In this document: piece by piece, positions 1-9,012 of the stretch
Numbering within the stretch: position 1 is the stretch's first letter
How the letters are laid out: each line of letters opens with the position of its first letter
Origin: a virus
Reading direction: 5' to 3' (one strand)
Length of the DNA: 64,000 nt
IMG/VR virus record: IMGVR_UViG_3300027805_000008
Location: 27,330 to 91,329 of that record
Notes under the pieces: model-generated
Seen by the model: the letters and a program-made list of their open reading frames with translations, nothing else
Database searches by the model: none
What the model was told of the DNA's origin: nothing
Translations under genes and position numbers: made by a program

Positions 1-2
1 TC

Positions 3-398
3 TATGATCCAGTTACTAGCACTAAGTATGCCTGGAATGGGTCTGGAACGGTCTCTAAGGCCTCTATAAGCAAAGTTTACGTCAATGGGGTAGACAAGAC
101 CTCACAGACAAATATAAGCAATTTCCTGGTGGCTGGAGAGCCTCATCATATAGTACTAGTTTTATCTTCTTCTGTTTCTGGCAACATTCAGTTTAATTAT
201 GAAACTTCAGGAGGACCAGATAATTTATACAACAATATAGGAATATATAATAGGACTCTCACTCAAGCCGACGTAGATACCCACTTTGACCTATATTGTG
301 GAAGACCTGCTTCTACAACCACTGATCCAGTAATTGACCTGACAGAATTGTCTCCAATATATTATGATAATGACTGGATTGTGTTACAAAGTACGTAA
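3..398 (+). CDS. LamG-like structural protein, 3' end only
   Basis: The reading frame is open from the left edge, so only the last ~131 residues are visible. The C-terminal part contains the segment IGIYNRTLTQADVDTHF, which matches the closing strand and helix of laminin-G/concanavalin-like lectin folds common in virion decoration and fibre proteins. The position directly before the portal module fits a capsid decoration or fibre protein. The true start lies outside the window; a GTG at 129 in the same frame is probably internal. Confidence 0.6.
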   Translation, partial: YDPVTSTKYAWNGSGTVSKASISKVYVNGVDKTSQTNISNFLVAGEPHHIVLVLSSSVSGNIQFNYETSGGPDNLYNNIGIYNRTLTQADVDTHFDLYCGRPASTTTDPVIDLTELSPIYYDNDWIVLQST

Positions 399-423
399 TT
401 CTGTCAATTTGGGTGACAAAAAG

Positions 424-453
424 CTGGACTTAAACCATAAAGAATGGTAAAAT
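424..453 (+). promoter_or_regulatory. Promoter, extended -10, leaderless start
   Basis: TAAAAT at 448-453 is preceded by TGG, an extended -10 context, with a weak TGGACT at 424-429 as -35 (18-nt spacer). The -10 ends 8 nt before the ATG at 462 and no Shine-Dalgarno lies between, which argues for a leaderless transcript and for 462 over the ATG at 444. Confidence 0.45.
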
Positions 454-461
454 TAAACTCT

Positions 462-806
462 ATGGACATTAACAAAATAAATACAAAGGTGTTAGATGAA
501 GAATCTACCCTAGGCATATATGTCTGGGAAATGCCCGATGGTAGGTGGATTGGAGACGATGATGGAAACTTTCTTTCAGTCACGTCGAAAAAAGGAAATA
601 GATCCAGAGTCGATGCTTTGGCTAGAGAGGTTCGCTCATACGGTATTTATGAGGGGCAGCCTAAATTCCTTTCTGCCAGACGCAAAATCACAGATGAAGA
701 GTTTGCAGAACAAGAACAAAGACTTAAGTGGGGACTAGTTCCAGATCCTTTGGATATTGGAAACTATAAAGACGAAATTAAAAATTTGAGGGCTCAGGGA
801 CAATAA
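462..806 (+). CDS. Conserved hypothetical protein before the portal
   Basis: Encodes 114 residues, acidic at the N-terminus, without signal peptide or membrane segment. The motif DGRWIGDDDGNFL followed by a basic stretch suggests a small soluble protein. An in-frame ATG at 444 overlaps the likely -10 box, so 462 is preferred. The stop codon overlaps the portal start (TAATG), so the two are translationally coupled and probably co-transcribed. The position suggests a virion or terminase-associated role, but the sequence does not name one. Confidence 0.6.
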   Translation: MDINKINTKVLDEESTLGIYVWEMPDGRWIGDDDGNFLSVTSKKGNRSRVDALAREVRSYGIYEGQPKFLSARRKITDEEFAEQEQRLKWGLVPDPLDIGNYKDEIKNLRAQGQ

Positions 807-2389
807 TGATTAGATACGAAGAAGATAATGATTCTCAAGATATAGCAATATCTAATGTTGCAGACTGGATGAAGTTTAATACTCCAATGCAATCTACAAG
901 CAATGATCCATTTAAAATTGAAGGCGAAGAGATAGCAAAGGTATCTGGCCTCGGCGCATCATTTAGAAGAAAAATGAATCGTGATCTTCAAAAGAGATTC
1001 CAGGGAATCGAAGGAACAGAGACTCAGCAGAACTTACTTGCACAAGCAATTACTGGATATGCAATGTTTGATCTTATCGAGCCTCCATATAATTTAGATT
1101 ATCTTTCAACTATTTATGAAATTTCACCATACAACTATGCAGCAATTAATGCAAAGGTTTCAAATATTGTTGGCCTAGGCCACGATTTTGTTGAGACAAG
1201 AAAAACACAAGAAGCATTTGATAATATAACAGATGATAAATCACTAGATCGTGCACGTAGAAAATTAAATAGACTTCGTCAAGATTTATATGATTGGCTA
1301 GAAGAGTGCAATGAAGAGGAAACGTTTACAGAAACATTGATTAAAGCCTATACAGATGTAGAGGCAACAGGAAATGGCTATATTGAAATAGGCAGAACAT
1401 CAGCTGGAAAGATTGGCTATATCGGACATATACCAGCAAAGACAATGCGTGTTCGCCGCCTTCGTGATGGATTTATTCAATTGCTATACGGTAAGGCTGT
1501 ATTTTTCCGTAACTTTGGAGATCAAGAAACAGAGAATCCAATTGCAGGCGGACTAGATAGACCAAATGAAATTATTCACCTTAAGAAGTACACCCCAACG
1601 AATAACTATTACGGAATCCCAGATATCGTTGCTTCATCAAACGCTATGGCTGGTAACGAGTTTGCTGGCAAGTATAACCTTGACTATTTTGAAAATAAGG
1701 CTGTCCCTAGATATATTATTACAGTAAAGGGAGCAAAGCTTTCTACAGAGTCAGAGCGCAAATTGCTTGAATTTTTTCAGGTTGGCCTAAGAGGTAAGAA
1801 TCACAGATCTTTATATATTCCACTTCCACCAGATTCACCAGACTCAAAGGTTGAGTTTAAGATGGAGCCAATTGAGGCAGGAACTCAAGAGTCTTCATTT
1901 AACGTATATCGTAAATCTAATAGAGACGAAATTCTTTTATCTCATCGTGTCCCAATTAATAAAATCGGAACTCCTGAAGGAGTTAATTTGGCAGTGGCAA
2001 GAGATGCAGATAAAACATTTAGAGAGCAAGTTTGTCGTCCAGCTCAAATGAATTTAGAGAAAAAATTGAATAAAATTATTGAAGAAATGACAGATGCCCT
2101 TCTTCTTAAATTTAATGAGCTTACTTTGACCGACGAGGATACTCGCTCAAAAATTGATGAAAGATATTTAAGAATGCAGGTACTTACCCCTAATGAGGTT
2201 AGAATTAGAATGGGAATGGTTCCTCTAGATGGTGGAGATAAAGTTGTTGAATTGAAGCCACAGCAGCAAGCAGAGGTTAGGGCACAGGCAGGAAAAACCA
2301 GAAATAGAGACTCCGAAAGGTCTGCAAATTCACCAGATATTTCAGGGGAGGGTAGAAATACCCAAGGCGACGGAAGGCAAGTCGACTAG
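806..2389 (+). CDS. Portal protein
   Basis: Encodes 527 residues, the usual length for a siphovirus portal. Portals form the dodecameric ring at one capsid vertex through which DNA enters and leaves. The PBSX/SPP1-type portal core is visible: the EISPYNYAAINAKVSNIVG segment near residue 110, then NEIIHLKKYTPTNNYYGIPD near 250 followed by a helical stem and KAVPRYIITVKG near 300. The C-terminal ~40 residues are polar and probably disordered. It is followed by the protease/scaffold and capsid genes in the standard order. Confidence 0.9.
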   Translation: MIRYEEDNDSQDIAISNVADWMKFNTPMQSTSNDPFKIEGEEIAKVSGLGASFRRKMNRDLQKRFQGIEGTETQQNLLAQAITGYAMFDLIEPPYNLDYLSTIYEISPYNYAAINAKVSNIVGLGHDFVETRKTQEAFDNITDDKSLDRARRKLNRLRQDLYDWLEECNEEETFTETLIKAYTDVEATGNGYIEIGRTSAGKIGYIGHIPAKTMRVRRLRDGFIQLLYGKAVFFRNFGDQETENPIAGGLDRPNEIIHLKKYTPTNNYYGIPDIVASSNAMAGNEFAGKYNLDYFENKAVPRYIITVKGAKLSTESERKLLEFFQVGLRGKNHRSLYIPLPPDSPDSKVEFKMEPIEAGTQESSFNVYRKSNRDEILLSHRVPINKIGTPEGVNLAVARDADKTFREQVCRPAQMNLEKKLNKIIEEMTDALLLKFNELTLTDEDTRSKIDERYLRMQVLTPNEVRIRMGMVPLDGGDKVVELKPQQQAEVRAQAGKTRNRDSERSANSPDISGEGRNTQGDGRQVD

Positions 2390-2406
2390 CCCTACTCAAC
2401 CATTAT

Positions 2407-2435
2407 TTGCCTTATATACAATAACGTTATAAAAT
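2407..2435 (+). promoter_or_regulatory. Sigma70-type promoter, leaderless start
   Basis: TTGCCT at 2407-2412 and TAAAAT at 2430-2435 are 17 nt apart. The -10 ends 7 nt before the ATG at 2443, with no Shine-Dalgarno between, placing the predicted transcription start at the start codon. Confidence 0.5.
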
Positions 2436-2442
2436 TAAGCAT

Positions 2443-3771
2443 ATGAATATTGAGAAATCTCTTTGGTCTTCGCATGGCGACAACATTACGTTGTCCGTGC
2501 CTTTTACCAAAGTTAACCGTGAAAAAAGAACAGTCTCAGGATTTGCAACTCTAGATAATCTTGACCAGACTGGTGACGTTGTTACTGCAGATGCAAGCAT
2601 TAAAGCGTTTGAAAATTTTCGTGGAAATATTCGTGAGATGCATGGATCAAATGCAGTTGGCAAAATGGTTTCATTTAAGCCAGAAACATTTTATGATCCT
2701 ACTACAAAAGAATTTTATAATGGAGTGTATGTTGATGCATACATCTCAAAGGGCGCACAGGATACTTGGGAAAAGATTCTTGATGGAACTTTAGCAGGAT
2801 TTTCAATTGGCGGAAAGATTATAGATTCAGAAAACGAAGTTAACAAGTCAACTGGTAAGCCAGTTAGATTTATTAAAGAATACTCATTGATGGAGCTATC
2901 AGTAGTTGATTCTCCAGCAAACGAGCTATGCAACATTTTGTCTGTTCAAAAAATGAACGGTCAGCTAGTATTTAAAGGAATGGCAACAGAAGTTGTAGCA
3001 GAAAATATTTTTTATTGTGCAGATAGCGATTCGGTATTTGTATCAACAGAATCATCATATGATTCTCCAGTTACAGGTAAGCCTGCGACACTAATTGGGT
3101 GGGTTGAATCAAACGATGTTAACAAAGCAAAAGAGATAGATAAGATTCTTGATTTACATAAAAAGTCAAGATTGTCGATGCCTGAAACACAAATTGCAAA
3201 ACAGGCAGACATAGAAGGAGGTAAAGAAGTGTCAGATAATACAGAAAACGTAGTTGCAGAAGATGCAGTAGCACCAGAAGCAGCCGTAGAAGACACAGCA
3301 GTAGATGCTCCCGTTGAGGAAGCACCAGCTGTTGAAGAAGCTCCTGCAGATGCAGTAGCAGACGCTTCTGCCGAAACTCTAGAAAAAGCAGCCGACGTAT
3401 CAGAAGTTATGGTTGATGAACCTGATTTTGCAAAGATGCTTGGCGATCTTAAAGGCTTTTTCTCAGAAACACTAAATAAGGCTTCAGAAGCAAATGCTGC
3501 TCAAGTTTCAGCTATTAAAGAAACAGTTGAAACATTTAGCAAGAGCGTTGATGGCCGTATTTCAGAATTGGCAGAACAGCATACAGCACTTTCAAAGGCT
3601 GTAGAAGATATCAAGAACACGATTGATGGCGTAGAAAAGCGTGTCGATGCAGTAGAATCAGAGACTGCAATTAAGAAGTCCTCGGACCTTGGCGGGTCTC
3701 AGGAAGTAACAATCAAAAAATCAAAGTGGAACGGTTCTTTCCTCGGTTCCGTAAATGAAATTTTTAACTAA
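2443..3771 (+). CDS. Prohead protease fused to scaffold
   Basis: Encodes 442 residues. Residues ~1-170 form an XkdF-like/HK97-type serine protease domain: the catalytic His candidate lies in REMHGSNAVGKM near residue 66 and the Ser in SLMELSVVDSPAN near 150. Residues ~270-420 are acidic, Ala/Glu/Val-rich and then coiled-coil, as expected of a scaffolding domain that is degraded as the capsid matures. The C-terminus carries KKSKWNGSF, probably the capsid contact; a near copy ends the protein at 54073-54939. The gene lies between portal and major capsid genes. Confidence 0.85.
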   Translation: MNIEKSLWSSHGDNITLSVPFTKVNREKRTVSGFATLDNLDQTGDVVTADASIKAFENFRGNIREMHGSNAVGKMVSFKPETFYDPTTKEFYNGVYVDAYISKGAQDTWEKILDGTLAGFSIGGKIIDSENEVNKSTGKPVRFIKEYSLMELSVVDSPANELCNILSVQKMNGQLVFKGMATEVVAENIFYCADSDSVFVSTESSYDSPVTGKPATLIGWVESNDVNKAKEIDKILDLHKKSRLSMPETQIAKQADIEGGKEVSDNTENVVAEDAVAPEAAVEDTAVDAPVEEAPAVEEAPADAVADASAETLEKAADVSEVMVDEPDFAKMLGDLKGFFSETLNKASEANAAQVSAIKETVETFSKSVDGRISELAEQHTALSKAVEDIKNTIDGVEKRVDAVESETAIKKSSDLGGSQEVTIKKSKWNGSFLGSVNEIFN

Positions 3772-3793
3772 AAAAGGTAGGTGAAAATATAAA

Positions 3794-4846
3794 ATGAGTA
3801 ATGAACTATTAGAAAAGACTATTGCTGCAGGTACAACTGCAACAGGTACTTTTGCTTCCACTACAGGTGGAACAGGCGTACACCGTGCATCCGAAAACGG
3901 AAACGGTGGTCTACTAAACGCAGAACAGTCAGCTCGCTTCCTAGACTACATGTTCGATGCTACCGTAATTGGTAAAGTCGCACGTACCGTCCGAATGAGA
4001 GCAGATACTACTGAGATTGATCGTATGTCAGTTGGCGAGAAGCTTATGAAGCTTGCTACTGAAGGAGACGACACAGCAGGTAACAGCGCTGTCACTTTCT
4101 CGAAGATCTCTCTTACAACAAAGAAGCTTCGTCTAGATTGGGAGCTTTCAACAGAATCTCTAGAAGATAATATTGAAGGTGCTGATCTCGAAGATCATAT
4201 TGCCAGAATGATGGCAACACAAGCAGGTAACGATATTGAAGATGTAATCCTTAATGGAAATACATCACTATCATCAGATAACCTATATAAGGCATTTGAT
4301 GGTGTTGTAAAGAAGGCTAAGGCTAACGGTCACGTTGTCGATGCTGCTGGTGCAGGAGTTTCTCGTGCTGTATTCAATTCAGCTCTTAAGGCTCTTCCAC
4401 GTAAGTACAAGCAACGTCGTGCAGACCTTCGCTTCTTGGCAGGTTCAAACCTAATCCAAGACTTCCTATATGCTAACAGCATTGGAACAAACAACACAAT
4501 TCCACAGGATATCGCTTCAAGCGTAATCCGTGGACAAGGCGTACAGCCTCTAGGTGGTCCAGCAGGTTATGTGGCTCCATTCGCATTTGGTATTCCAATT
4601 GTCGAAGTTCCACTACTTCCTGAAGCACAAGATGGCGATTACACAGGTGAGACTGGTAATCACGGAGATATCCACTTGACATTCCCAAATAACGTAGTTA
4701 TTGGTATCAAGCGTGATGTAACTGTTTACCGTTTCTTCTGGCCACGTAAGGACTCAATTGAGTACACAATGTATACTCGTGTTGGCGTCCAGATCGAGCA
4801 AGCAGACGCTTGGGTCGTTGTAAAGAACGTTAAGGTCGCTTCCTAA
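3794..4846 (+). CDS. Major capsid protein (HK97 fold)
   Basis: Encodes 350 residues, typical for HK97-fold capsid proteins of the XkdG/PBSX type. Features include a flexible Gly/Thr-rich N-arm, a long central segment with KLRLDWELSTESLEDNIEG near residue 115 (beginning of the spine helix) and LEDHIARMMATQAGNDIED, and a C-terminal IGIKRDVTVYRFFWPRKDS strand motif. Codons are more uniform and more C-ending than in the neighbouring genes, as expected for the most highly expressed phage gene. A strong terminator follows. Confidence 0.9.
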   Translation: MSNELLEKTIAAGTTATGTFASTTGGTGVHRASENGNGGLLNAEQSARFLDYMFDATVIGKVARTVRMRADTTEIDRMSVGEKLMKLATEGDDTAGNSAVTFSKISLTTKKLRLDWELSTESLEDNIEGADLEDHIARMMATQAGNDIEDVILNGNTSLSSDNLYKAFDGVVKKAKANGHVVDAAGAGVSRAVFNSALKALPRKYKQRRADLRFLAGSNLIQDFLYANSIGTNNTIPQDIASSVIRGQGVQPLGGPAGYVAPFAFGIPIVEVPLLPEAQDGDYTGETGNHGDIHLTFPNNVVIGIKRDVTVYRFFWPRKDSIEYTMYTRVGVQIEQADAWVVVKNVKVAS

Positions 4847-4870
4847 TTACTAGGATTTAGATCCCAGAAT

Positions 4871-4906
4871 AGCCCCCTAAATTAATTTTTGGGGGGCTTT
4901 TCATTT
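4871..4906 (+). terminator. Intrinsic terminator after capsid gene
   Basis: AGCCCCC pairs with GGGGGCT across an A/T-rich loop and is followed by a T-rich run (TTTTCATTTT). It closes the head transcript. Confidence 0.85.
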
Positions 4907-4926
4907 TAATTTACTAATGCTATAAT
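4898..4926 (+). promoter_or_regulatory. Promoter for connector/tail operon
   Basis: Consensus TATAAT at 4921-4926, with a weak TTTTCA at 4898-4903 (17-nt spacer) overlapping the terminator's T tract. A Shine-Dalgarno AGGAG at 4943-4947 precedes the ATG at 4954. A terminator and promoter back to back restart transcription for the connector genes. Confidence 0.55.
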
Positions 4927-4953
4927 TGTTTAGAGTAGAAATAGGAGATTTAT

Positions 4954-5355
4954 ATGTCATTTGAGACATTAAAGGTATCTGAGTTAAAAAAGATTGCAGA
5001 AGATTTTGCAGTTGATACAGATGGGCTAAAAAATAAAGCCGATGTTATTGCGGCCCTCGCAGAAGAAGGCGTAACTTGGTCTGTATATAACAAGACCATT
5101 GAAAAGATGGAAGAAGACGCAGAAGATATGTCAGTAGAAGTCTTGCCAAAGTTTGATCCAAAGGCGGAGCAGCCAGAGAATACAGTGCTAGTTAGAATGA
5201 CTAGAGCTAATTTTAGATACGATATACTAGGATTTACATTTACAAAAGATCATCCTTTCGTAGCAATGCATAAAGATGATGCTCAAAAAATTTTTGATAA
5301 GGAGGAGGGCTTTAGATTAGCAACTCCAAAGGAAGTCCAGGAGTACTACAACTAA
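4954..5355 (+). CDS. SAP/HeH-domain head protein
   Basis: Encodes 133 residues. The N-terminal ~38 residues (LKVSELKKIAEDFAVD followed by NKADVIAALAEEG) form a helix-extended-helix SAP/HeH or Rho-N-like module, a small nucleic-acid-binding fold often found in phage head-tail genes. The C-terminal half is a compact beta-rich domain (RANFRYDILGFTFTKDHPFVAM). The position between capsid and adaptor genes suggests a head completion or DNA-end-binding role; this is inferred from order. Confidence 0.6.
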   Translation: MSFETLKVSELKKIAEDFAVDTDGLKNKADVIAALAEEGVTWSVYNKTIEKMEEDAEDMSVEVLPKFDPKAEQPENTVLVRMTRANFRYDILGFTFTKDHPFVAMHKDDAQKIFDKEEGFRLATPKEVQEYYN

Positions 5356-5369
5356 TCTACGCCTTTTAA

Positions 5370-6350
5370 ATGGCAGAGATATTAATAAATTCACAGTCCC
5401 CAATAACACATAATGTTTTTTGGAATGGGGATATAGTAGAACCAAGCTCGCTTCCAGTAGTAAAATTATTTGATGTTACTACTGATCCAGCAATTAGTCC
5501 TGCCATCAACCCTACACAAATTCTTGCAGTTCTTAATTCTATTGCAGACGAAAATAATCCTGGCTCATATATAGTATATATACCGTATTCTTATACTAGC
5601 AGAAATAGAACTTTAAGACTTCAGTGGGAATATCAGGTTAATGGTACAAACGTTGCAAGGGCAGACGAGGTTTTTGTAGTAACCCCTTATGTAGACTTTA
5701 ATCATGTTCAAGATTTGGGATTTAGCACTGACTCATCTGATCCAAATTATAAATCATATAAAGAATTGATTAAAGCAGAAAAGTATGCAAGAAAACAAAT
5801 AGAGCAGCATACTGGCCAAAAGTTTTACCTGTACGATGATGTTGCTGTAGCTTATGGACATGGCTCAGACATACTGCCACTTTCCTCAAAAATTTATCAA
5901 ATTCATGAGCTTTATGCCCAAGACATTTTGTTATTAGACAATATTAATGAAATTAATAACTGGAACTATCCAGTTGAAATTTCAGAAAGCGGATATGGAA
6001 TAAAGATTAATAGGGCTGGGCTATTAGACAATACTGTATACACTGCAAATGGGATGGTTCCTCCAAGCATTAATGATTCTTCTGGAGTATTCCAGTCTGG
6101 AGTCACATATAAAATTCAGGGAAGATTTGGCTGGGAAAAAGTTCCAGACAACGTTGAGCTTGCCGCAATAGAGCTTATGAAAGACTATTTCTCTAAGGAC
6201 ACAATGTGGAGAAATAAGTATGTCAAAACAATATCTACATTCGATTGGGATTTTGAATATACTGGAGATGCATATACTGGTACAGGAAATGCATATGCCG
6301 ACAGCCTATTGGCAGATTATGTCTTAACAACAAAAGTAGAGATTATATAA
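5370..6350 (+). CDS. Head-tail adaptor (gp6/gp15-like)
   Basis: Encodes 326 residues. The C-terminal ~200 residues carry the head-tail connector signature: AEKYARKQIEQHTGQKF near residue 135, and VPDNVELAAIELMKDYFSKDTMW near 275, equivalent to the paired helices of HK97 gp6 and SPP1 gp15 that dock under the portal. The N-terminal ~115 residues form an extra beta domain that most short adaptors lack. No clear Shine-Dalgarno precedes the ATG, 14 nt after the previous stop. Confidence 0.75.
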   Translation: MAEILINSQSPITHNVFWNGDIVEPSSLPVVKLFDVTTDPAISPAINPTQILAVLNSIADENNPGSYIVYIPYSYTSRNRTLRLQWEYQVNGTNVARADEVFVVTPYVDFNHVQDLGFSTDSSDPNYKSYKELIKAEKYARKQIEQHTGQKFYLYDDVAVAYGHGSDILPLSSKIYQIHELYAQDILLLDNINEINNWNYPVEISESGYGIKINRAGLLDNTVYTANGMVPPSINDSSGVFQSGVTYKIQGRFGWEKVPDNVELAAIELMKDYFSKDTMWRNKYVKTISTFDWDFEYTGDAYTGTGNAYADSLLADYVLTTKVEII

Positions 6351-6778
6351 TGAATAGCATCGTAGACTCTGTCTTGTCTATGAATTTAGATGTTTATAGG
6401 CAATATGAAATTCAAGATCCAGATACTGGTGCAATCGTAAGAGAATGGAATTACTATAAAACTATTCCATGTCATGCCAAAGGAGTTATTAGCAATTCAG
6501 CTACAACTCGTTCTAGCGACAAGCAAATATTTTCAAATAAATATTTAAATGATCAAATTATTCAAGTAAGAACTGCAGAAAAATTAACAGCAAGAGAAAA
6601 AGTAACAAATATAAGAGATGTTGAAGGAAACACTATTTGGAATGAAATTAATTATCCAAATGAAACTCCTACAGTATTTGAGGTAATGGGAACTACACCA
6701 ATTACAGACCCATTTGGCCGTGTTATAGCCTATAACTCATCAATGAAGAGATCGGAGAACCAGCAAATTGGACAATAG
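6350..6778 (+). CDS. Head-tail stopper / closure protein
   Basis: Encodes 142 residues and overlaps the adaptor stop (TAATG). Size, position and beta-rich composition with the N-terminal MNLDVYRQYEIQDPDTGAI segment fit the head-closure (stopper) family that plugs the connector after packaging. No single catalytic or diagnostic motif is present, so the name rests mainly on order. Confidence 0.6.
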   Translation: MNSIVDSVLSMNLDVYRQYEIQDPDTGAIVREWNYYKTIPCHAKGVISNSATTRSSDKQIFSNKYLNDQIIQVRTAEKLTAREKVTNIRDVEGNTIWNEINYPNETPTVFEVMGTTPITDPFGRVIAYNSSMKRSENQQIGQ

Positions 6779-7550
6779 CGGATTACTGGTTCAAGCATCA
6801 AGCGGACTCGAAAGAATGATGTATGCAAATCAAAATGGGCCACTGAAGGATAGCACTGTATCTCAAATATCCGCATTTGTGTATTATGAAGCAGCTGTAA
6901 TATCTAAGCTTACAACAAATGCTCAGTTTAAAGCAGCATTTACAAAAATTATGTTTGATCAAATAGAGTCAGATTTTGGCAACTACATAGATGCTCTGGC
7001 AAGATCAAAACCAAAATCTTTACATCATGTTTATGAATGGAAAAAGGCTGGTAATAAATCAGCAAGGCTTTTTAAATTAAATAAAGTTTCTGAAGATGGA
7101 CTCTCGTTTAAAATCAACTACACCTTGCTACCATCAAAATCTTTAGTACCATCAAATAATAGTAAGCGTCGTCATGTTTTTGCAAATAAAGCTGCTGTTA
7201 TGGAAGAAGGCAAGCCTTTGGTTATTAGACCTAAAAATTCAGAGCGCCTAGTTTTTGAATATGAGGGAGAGACTGTATTTATGCCTAAAGGAAAATCGGT
7301 TACAGTTAAAAGACCAGGTGGATCTGGATCAACAAATCAATTTAATTTAGCTCATTCAAGATTCTTCAGCGGTAGATTAGTTAATGAATCTATTAAGAAG
7401 TCTGGATTTCAAAGAATATTTAATTCTAGTATGACCAAAGCATTAAGAGTTCCTTCTGATATAAAGACAGTTAAGTATTCTTTTTCAGCTAATACTATTA
7501 GGTCTCAAGCAGATGCAGCTCTAGCAGCATCATTTGGAGGTGTAATGTGA
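6768..7550 (+). CDS. Neck / tail-completion protein
   Basis: Encodes 260 residues. The start is a TTG at 6768 overlapping the previous gene by 11 nt; the nearest ATG (6817) would cut the N-terminal helix. The protein is basic, with a predicted helical N-terminus and a central beta domain, and ends in helices. It occupies the slot of HK97 gp10-like neck proteins between stopper and tail terminator. Assignment is by position and size. Confidence 0.5.
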   Translation: MDNSGLLVQASSGLERMMYANQNGPLKDSTVSQISAFVYYEAAVISKLTTNAQFKAAFTKIMFDQIESDFGNYIDALARSKPKSLHHVYEWKKAGNKSARLFKLNKVSEDGLSFKINYTLLPSKSLVPSNNSKRRHVFANKAAVMEEGKPLVIRPKNSERLVFEYEGETVFMPKGKSVTVKRPGGSGSTNQFNLAHSRFFSGRLVNESIKKSGFQRIFNSSMTKALRVPSDIKTVKYSFSANTIRSQADAALAASFGGVM

Positions 7551-8059
7551 CAGCAAACTATAAACTAGACGCAATGCTTGAGCTCAGAAAGTACCTTTGG
7601 AAAGAGCTTTATACAAGAAATATTTTTGACGAGGACGATTATTGGAGCGATAATCTAAATGAAAATATAATCCCAATAATTCCAGTTCAGCAGGCTGCAG
7701 AAATGAATCAGTTCTTGAGCGGCAAGAAGCATATGGTATATGACAAGATAGGAATGTCTTATGAAGACAACTGGCTAATTTGTTGCGAGCAGGTCATGTT
7801 TACAGTATATTCAACATCTGTGGCTGATATAAATGAGATTAGAAACTATATGACAGACGAGTTTAGAAGAATGGACGAGTCTGCTAGGGATATAAATAAA
7901 TGGGTTGATCTTTCAGATAAGTTTAAATTTCATACATTATGGGTTGCAGACATATCCCCTACTGCCCCATCTGAAGAATTACAGGGATTCTTCTCCTCGG
8001 AAATCATACTCGAGATAAAGTATTCTAGAATTACAGACTCCCAGGGCAGGTTCCTGTAG
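7547..8059 (+). CDS. Tail terminator protein
   Basis: Encodes 170 residues from a GTG overlapping the previous stop (GTGA). An alpha/beta layout with MVYDKIGMSYEDNWLICCE and an acidic helix NEIRNYMTDEFRRMDES fits the tail-terminator fold that caps the tube and joins head to tail. It lies immediately before the tube protein, the conserved position for this function. Confidence 0.6.
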   Translation: MTANYKLDAMLELRKYLWKELYTRNIFDEDDYWSDNLNENIIPIIPVQQAAEMNQFLSGKKHMVYDKIGMSYEDNWLICCEQVMFTVYSTSVADINEIRNYMTDEFRRMDESARDINKWVDLSDKFKFHTLWVADISPTAPSEELQGFFSSEIILEIKYSRITDSQGRFL

Positions 8060-8180
8060 GGTTTGCCTTTTTACCCTCAATGGAATACAATTAGACCAAG
8101 AGGAAAGAGGCCTAGCCAGCCAGATTTAATTTTGATTTACAATTTAATAACTCAAGAATTCCAGGAGGTGGAAACACAAT
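8060..8180 (+). other. Leader region of tail-tube gene
   Basis: No gene is seen in these 121 nt. A strong Shine-Dalgarno AGGAGGTGG lies at about 8163-8171 before the ATG at 8181, as expected for a very highly expressed gene. A possible TTGATTTACAAT-like element lies near 8131, but no convincing -35/-10 pair is visible. Confidence 0.4.
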
Positions 8181-8903
8181 ATGGCACAAAACGCAGGTAA
8201 TGCTAAAAACATTCTCGTAGGTGCATCTCCGTTGTTTATTTCGAATATCGATTCAACAACATCAGGATACGCAACATATGAGAACTCAGAGCCAGGTACA
8301 ACTAATGCAGGAGCATTTGCTACAGGAACATCCTATACAAATACACTTAACGCAATTGAAACTGGTACATTTTACTACAGAAACGTAGGATTTACAAACA
8401 ACGGTTTGCAAATTACATATAACCCAACATATGATTCAGTAACAGTGGATCAGCTTCTTGATACAGCTAAGCTGTTCAAGTCTGCTATGGAGGTTATGAT
8501 CGCAACTGAAATGTCAGAAGGTACACTAGAAAACGTTCTAGTTATTTTCGGTCAGCCAGACGATCCAACTAACAATACCGCAATCTCACAGAATAATACA
8601 ATTATTTCAACAGGTACAGGTACTTCAAAGAAAGACACACTAGGTATCGCAGCAGGTGCTCTTGGTATTGCACCAACAGAGCGTCAGCTCATTGCAGTTG
8701 GTCAAGCACCAACTACAGCGGGTGCTCAGACAGAGCGTGTATATTATGCACGTCGTGTTTTGTCAGTGCAGCAATCAGCTTTCACATTGGCAAGATCAGC
8801 CCCAACCACATTCCCAGTAACATTCCGTCTTCTTCCAACCGCTATGAGCGGCTACGAAGGACAAGAGTACGGTAAGATTATTGACCGTGTATTGGTAGTT
8901 TAA
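8181..8903 (+). CDS. Major tail (tube) protein
   Basis: Encodes 240 residues, Thr/Ala/Gly-rich, with the composition and codon evenness of an abundant structural protein. It follows the tail terminator and precedes the tail-assembly chaperones, the fixed position of the tube gene. No sheath gene neighbours it, supporting a non-contractile tail. Its own strong ribosome binding site and a terminator after it suggest a separately expressed monocistronic unit. Confidence 0.8.
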   Translation: MAQNAGNAKNILVGASPLFISNIDSTTSGYATYENSEPGTTNAGAFATGTSYTNTLNAIETGTFYYRNVGFTNNGLQITYNPTYDSVTVDQLLDTAKLFKSAMEVMIATEMSEGTLENVLVIFGQPDDPTNNTAISQNNTIISTGTGTSKKDTLGIAAGALGIAPTERQLIAVGQAPTTAGAQTERVYYARRVLSVQQSAFTLARSAPTTFPVTFRLLPTAMSGYEGQEYGKIIDRVLVV

Positions 8904-8926
8904 TAATTTAATAATTATTCTACAGG

Positions 8927-8950
8927 GCCCCCAAGAAATTGGGGGCTTTT
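8927..8950 (+). terminator. Strong intrinsic terminator after tube gene
   Basis: An 8-bp perfect stem (GCCCCCAA / TTGGGGGC) with a GAAA tetraloop is followed by TTTT. This is among the clearest terminators in the window. Confidence 0.92.
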
Positions 8951-8954
8951 GTGG

Positions 8955-8983
8955 TTGTGTTAGTATATAATTTTTAGTATAAT
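8955..8983 (+). promoter_or_regulatory. Promoter for tail chaperones / tape measure
   Basis: TTGTGT at 8955-8960 and consensus TATAAT at 8978-8983 are 17 nt apart, directly after the terminator. A perfect AGGAGG Shine-Dalgarno at 9001-9006 follows. Confidence 0.65.
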
Positions 8984-9012
8984 GATTTAGACTAGATCCT
9001 AGGAGGATTAAA

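Noticed and set aside
444-461. ATG 444 as start of the first complete gene
   Set aside because: It overlaps the probable -10 box; ATG 462 fits the leaderless spacing seen elsewhere.
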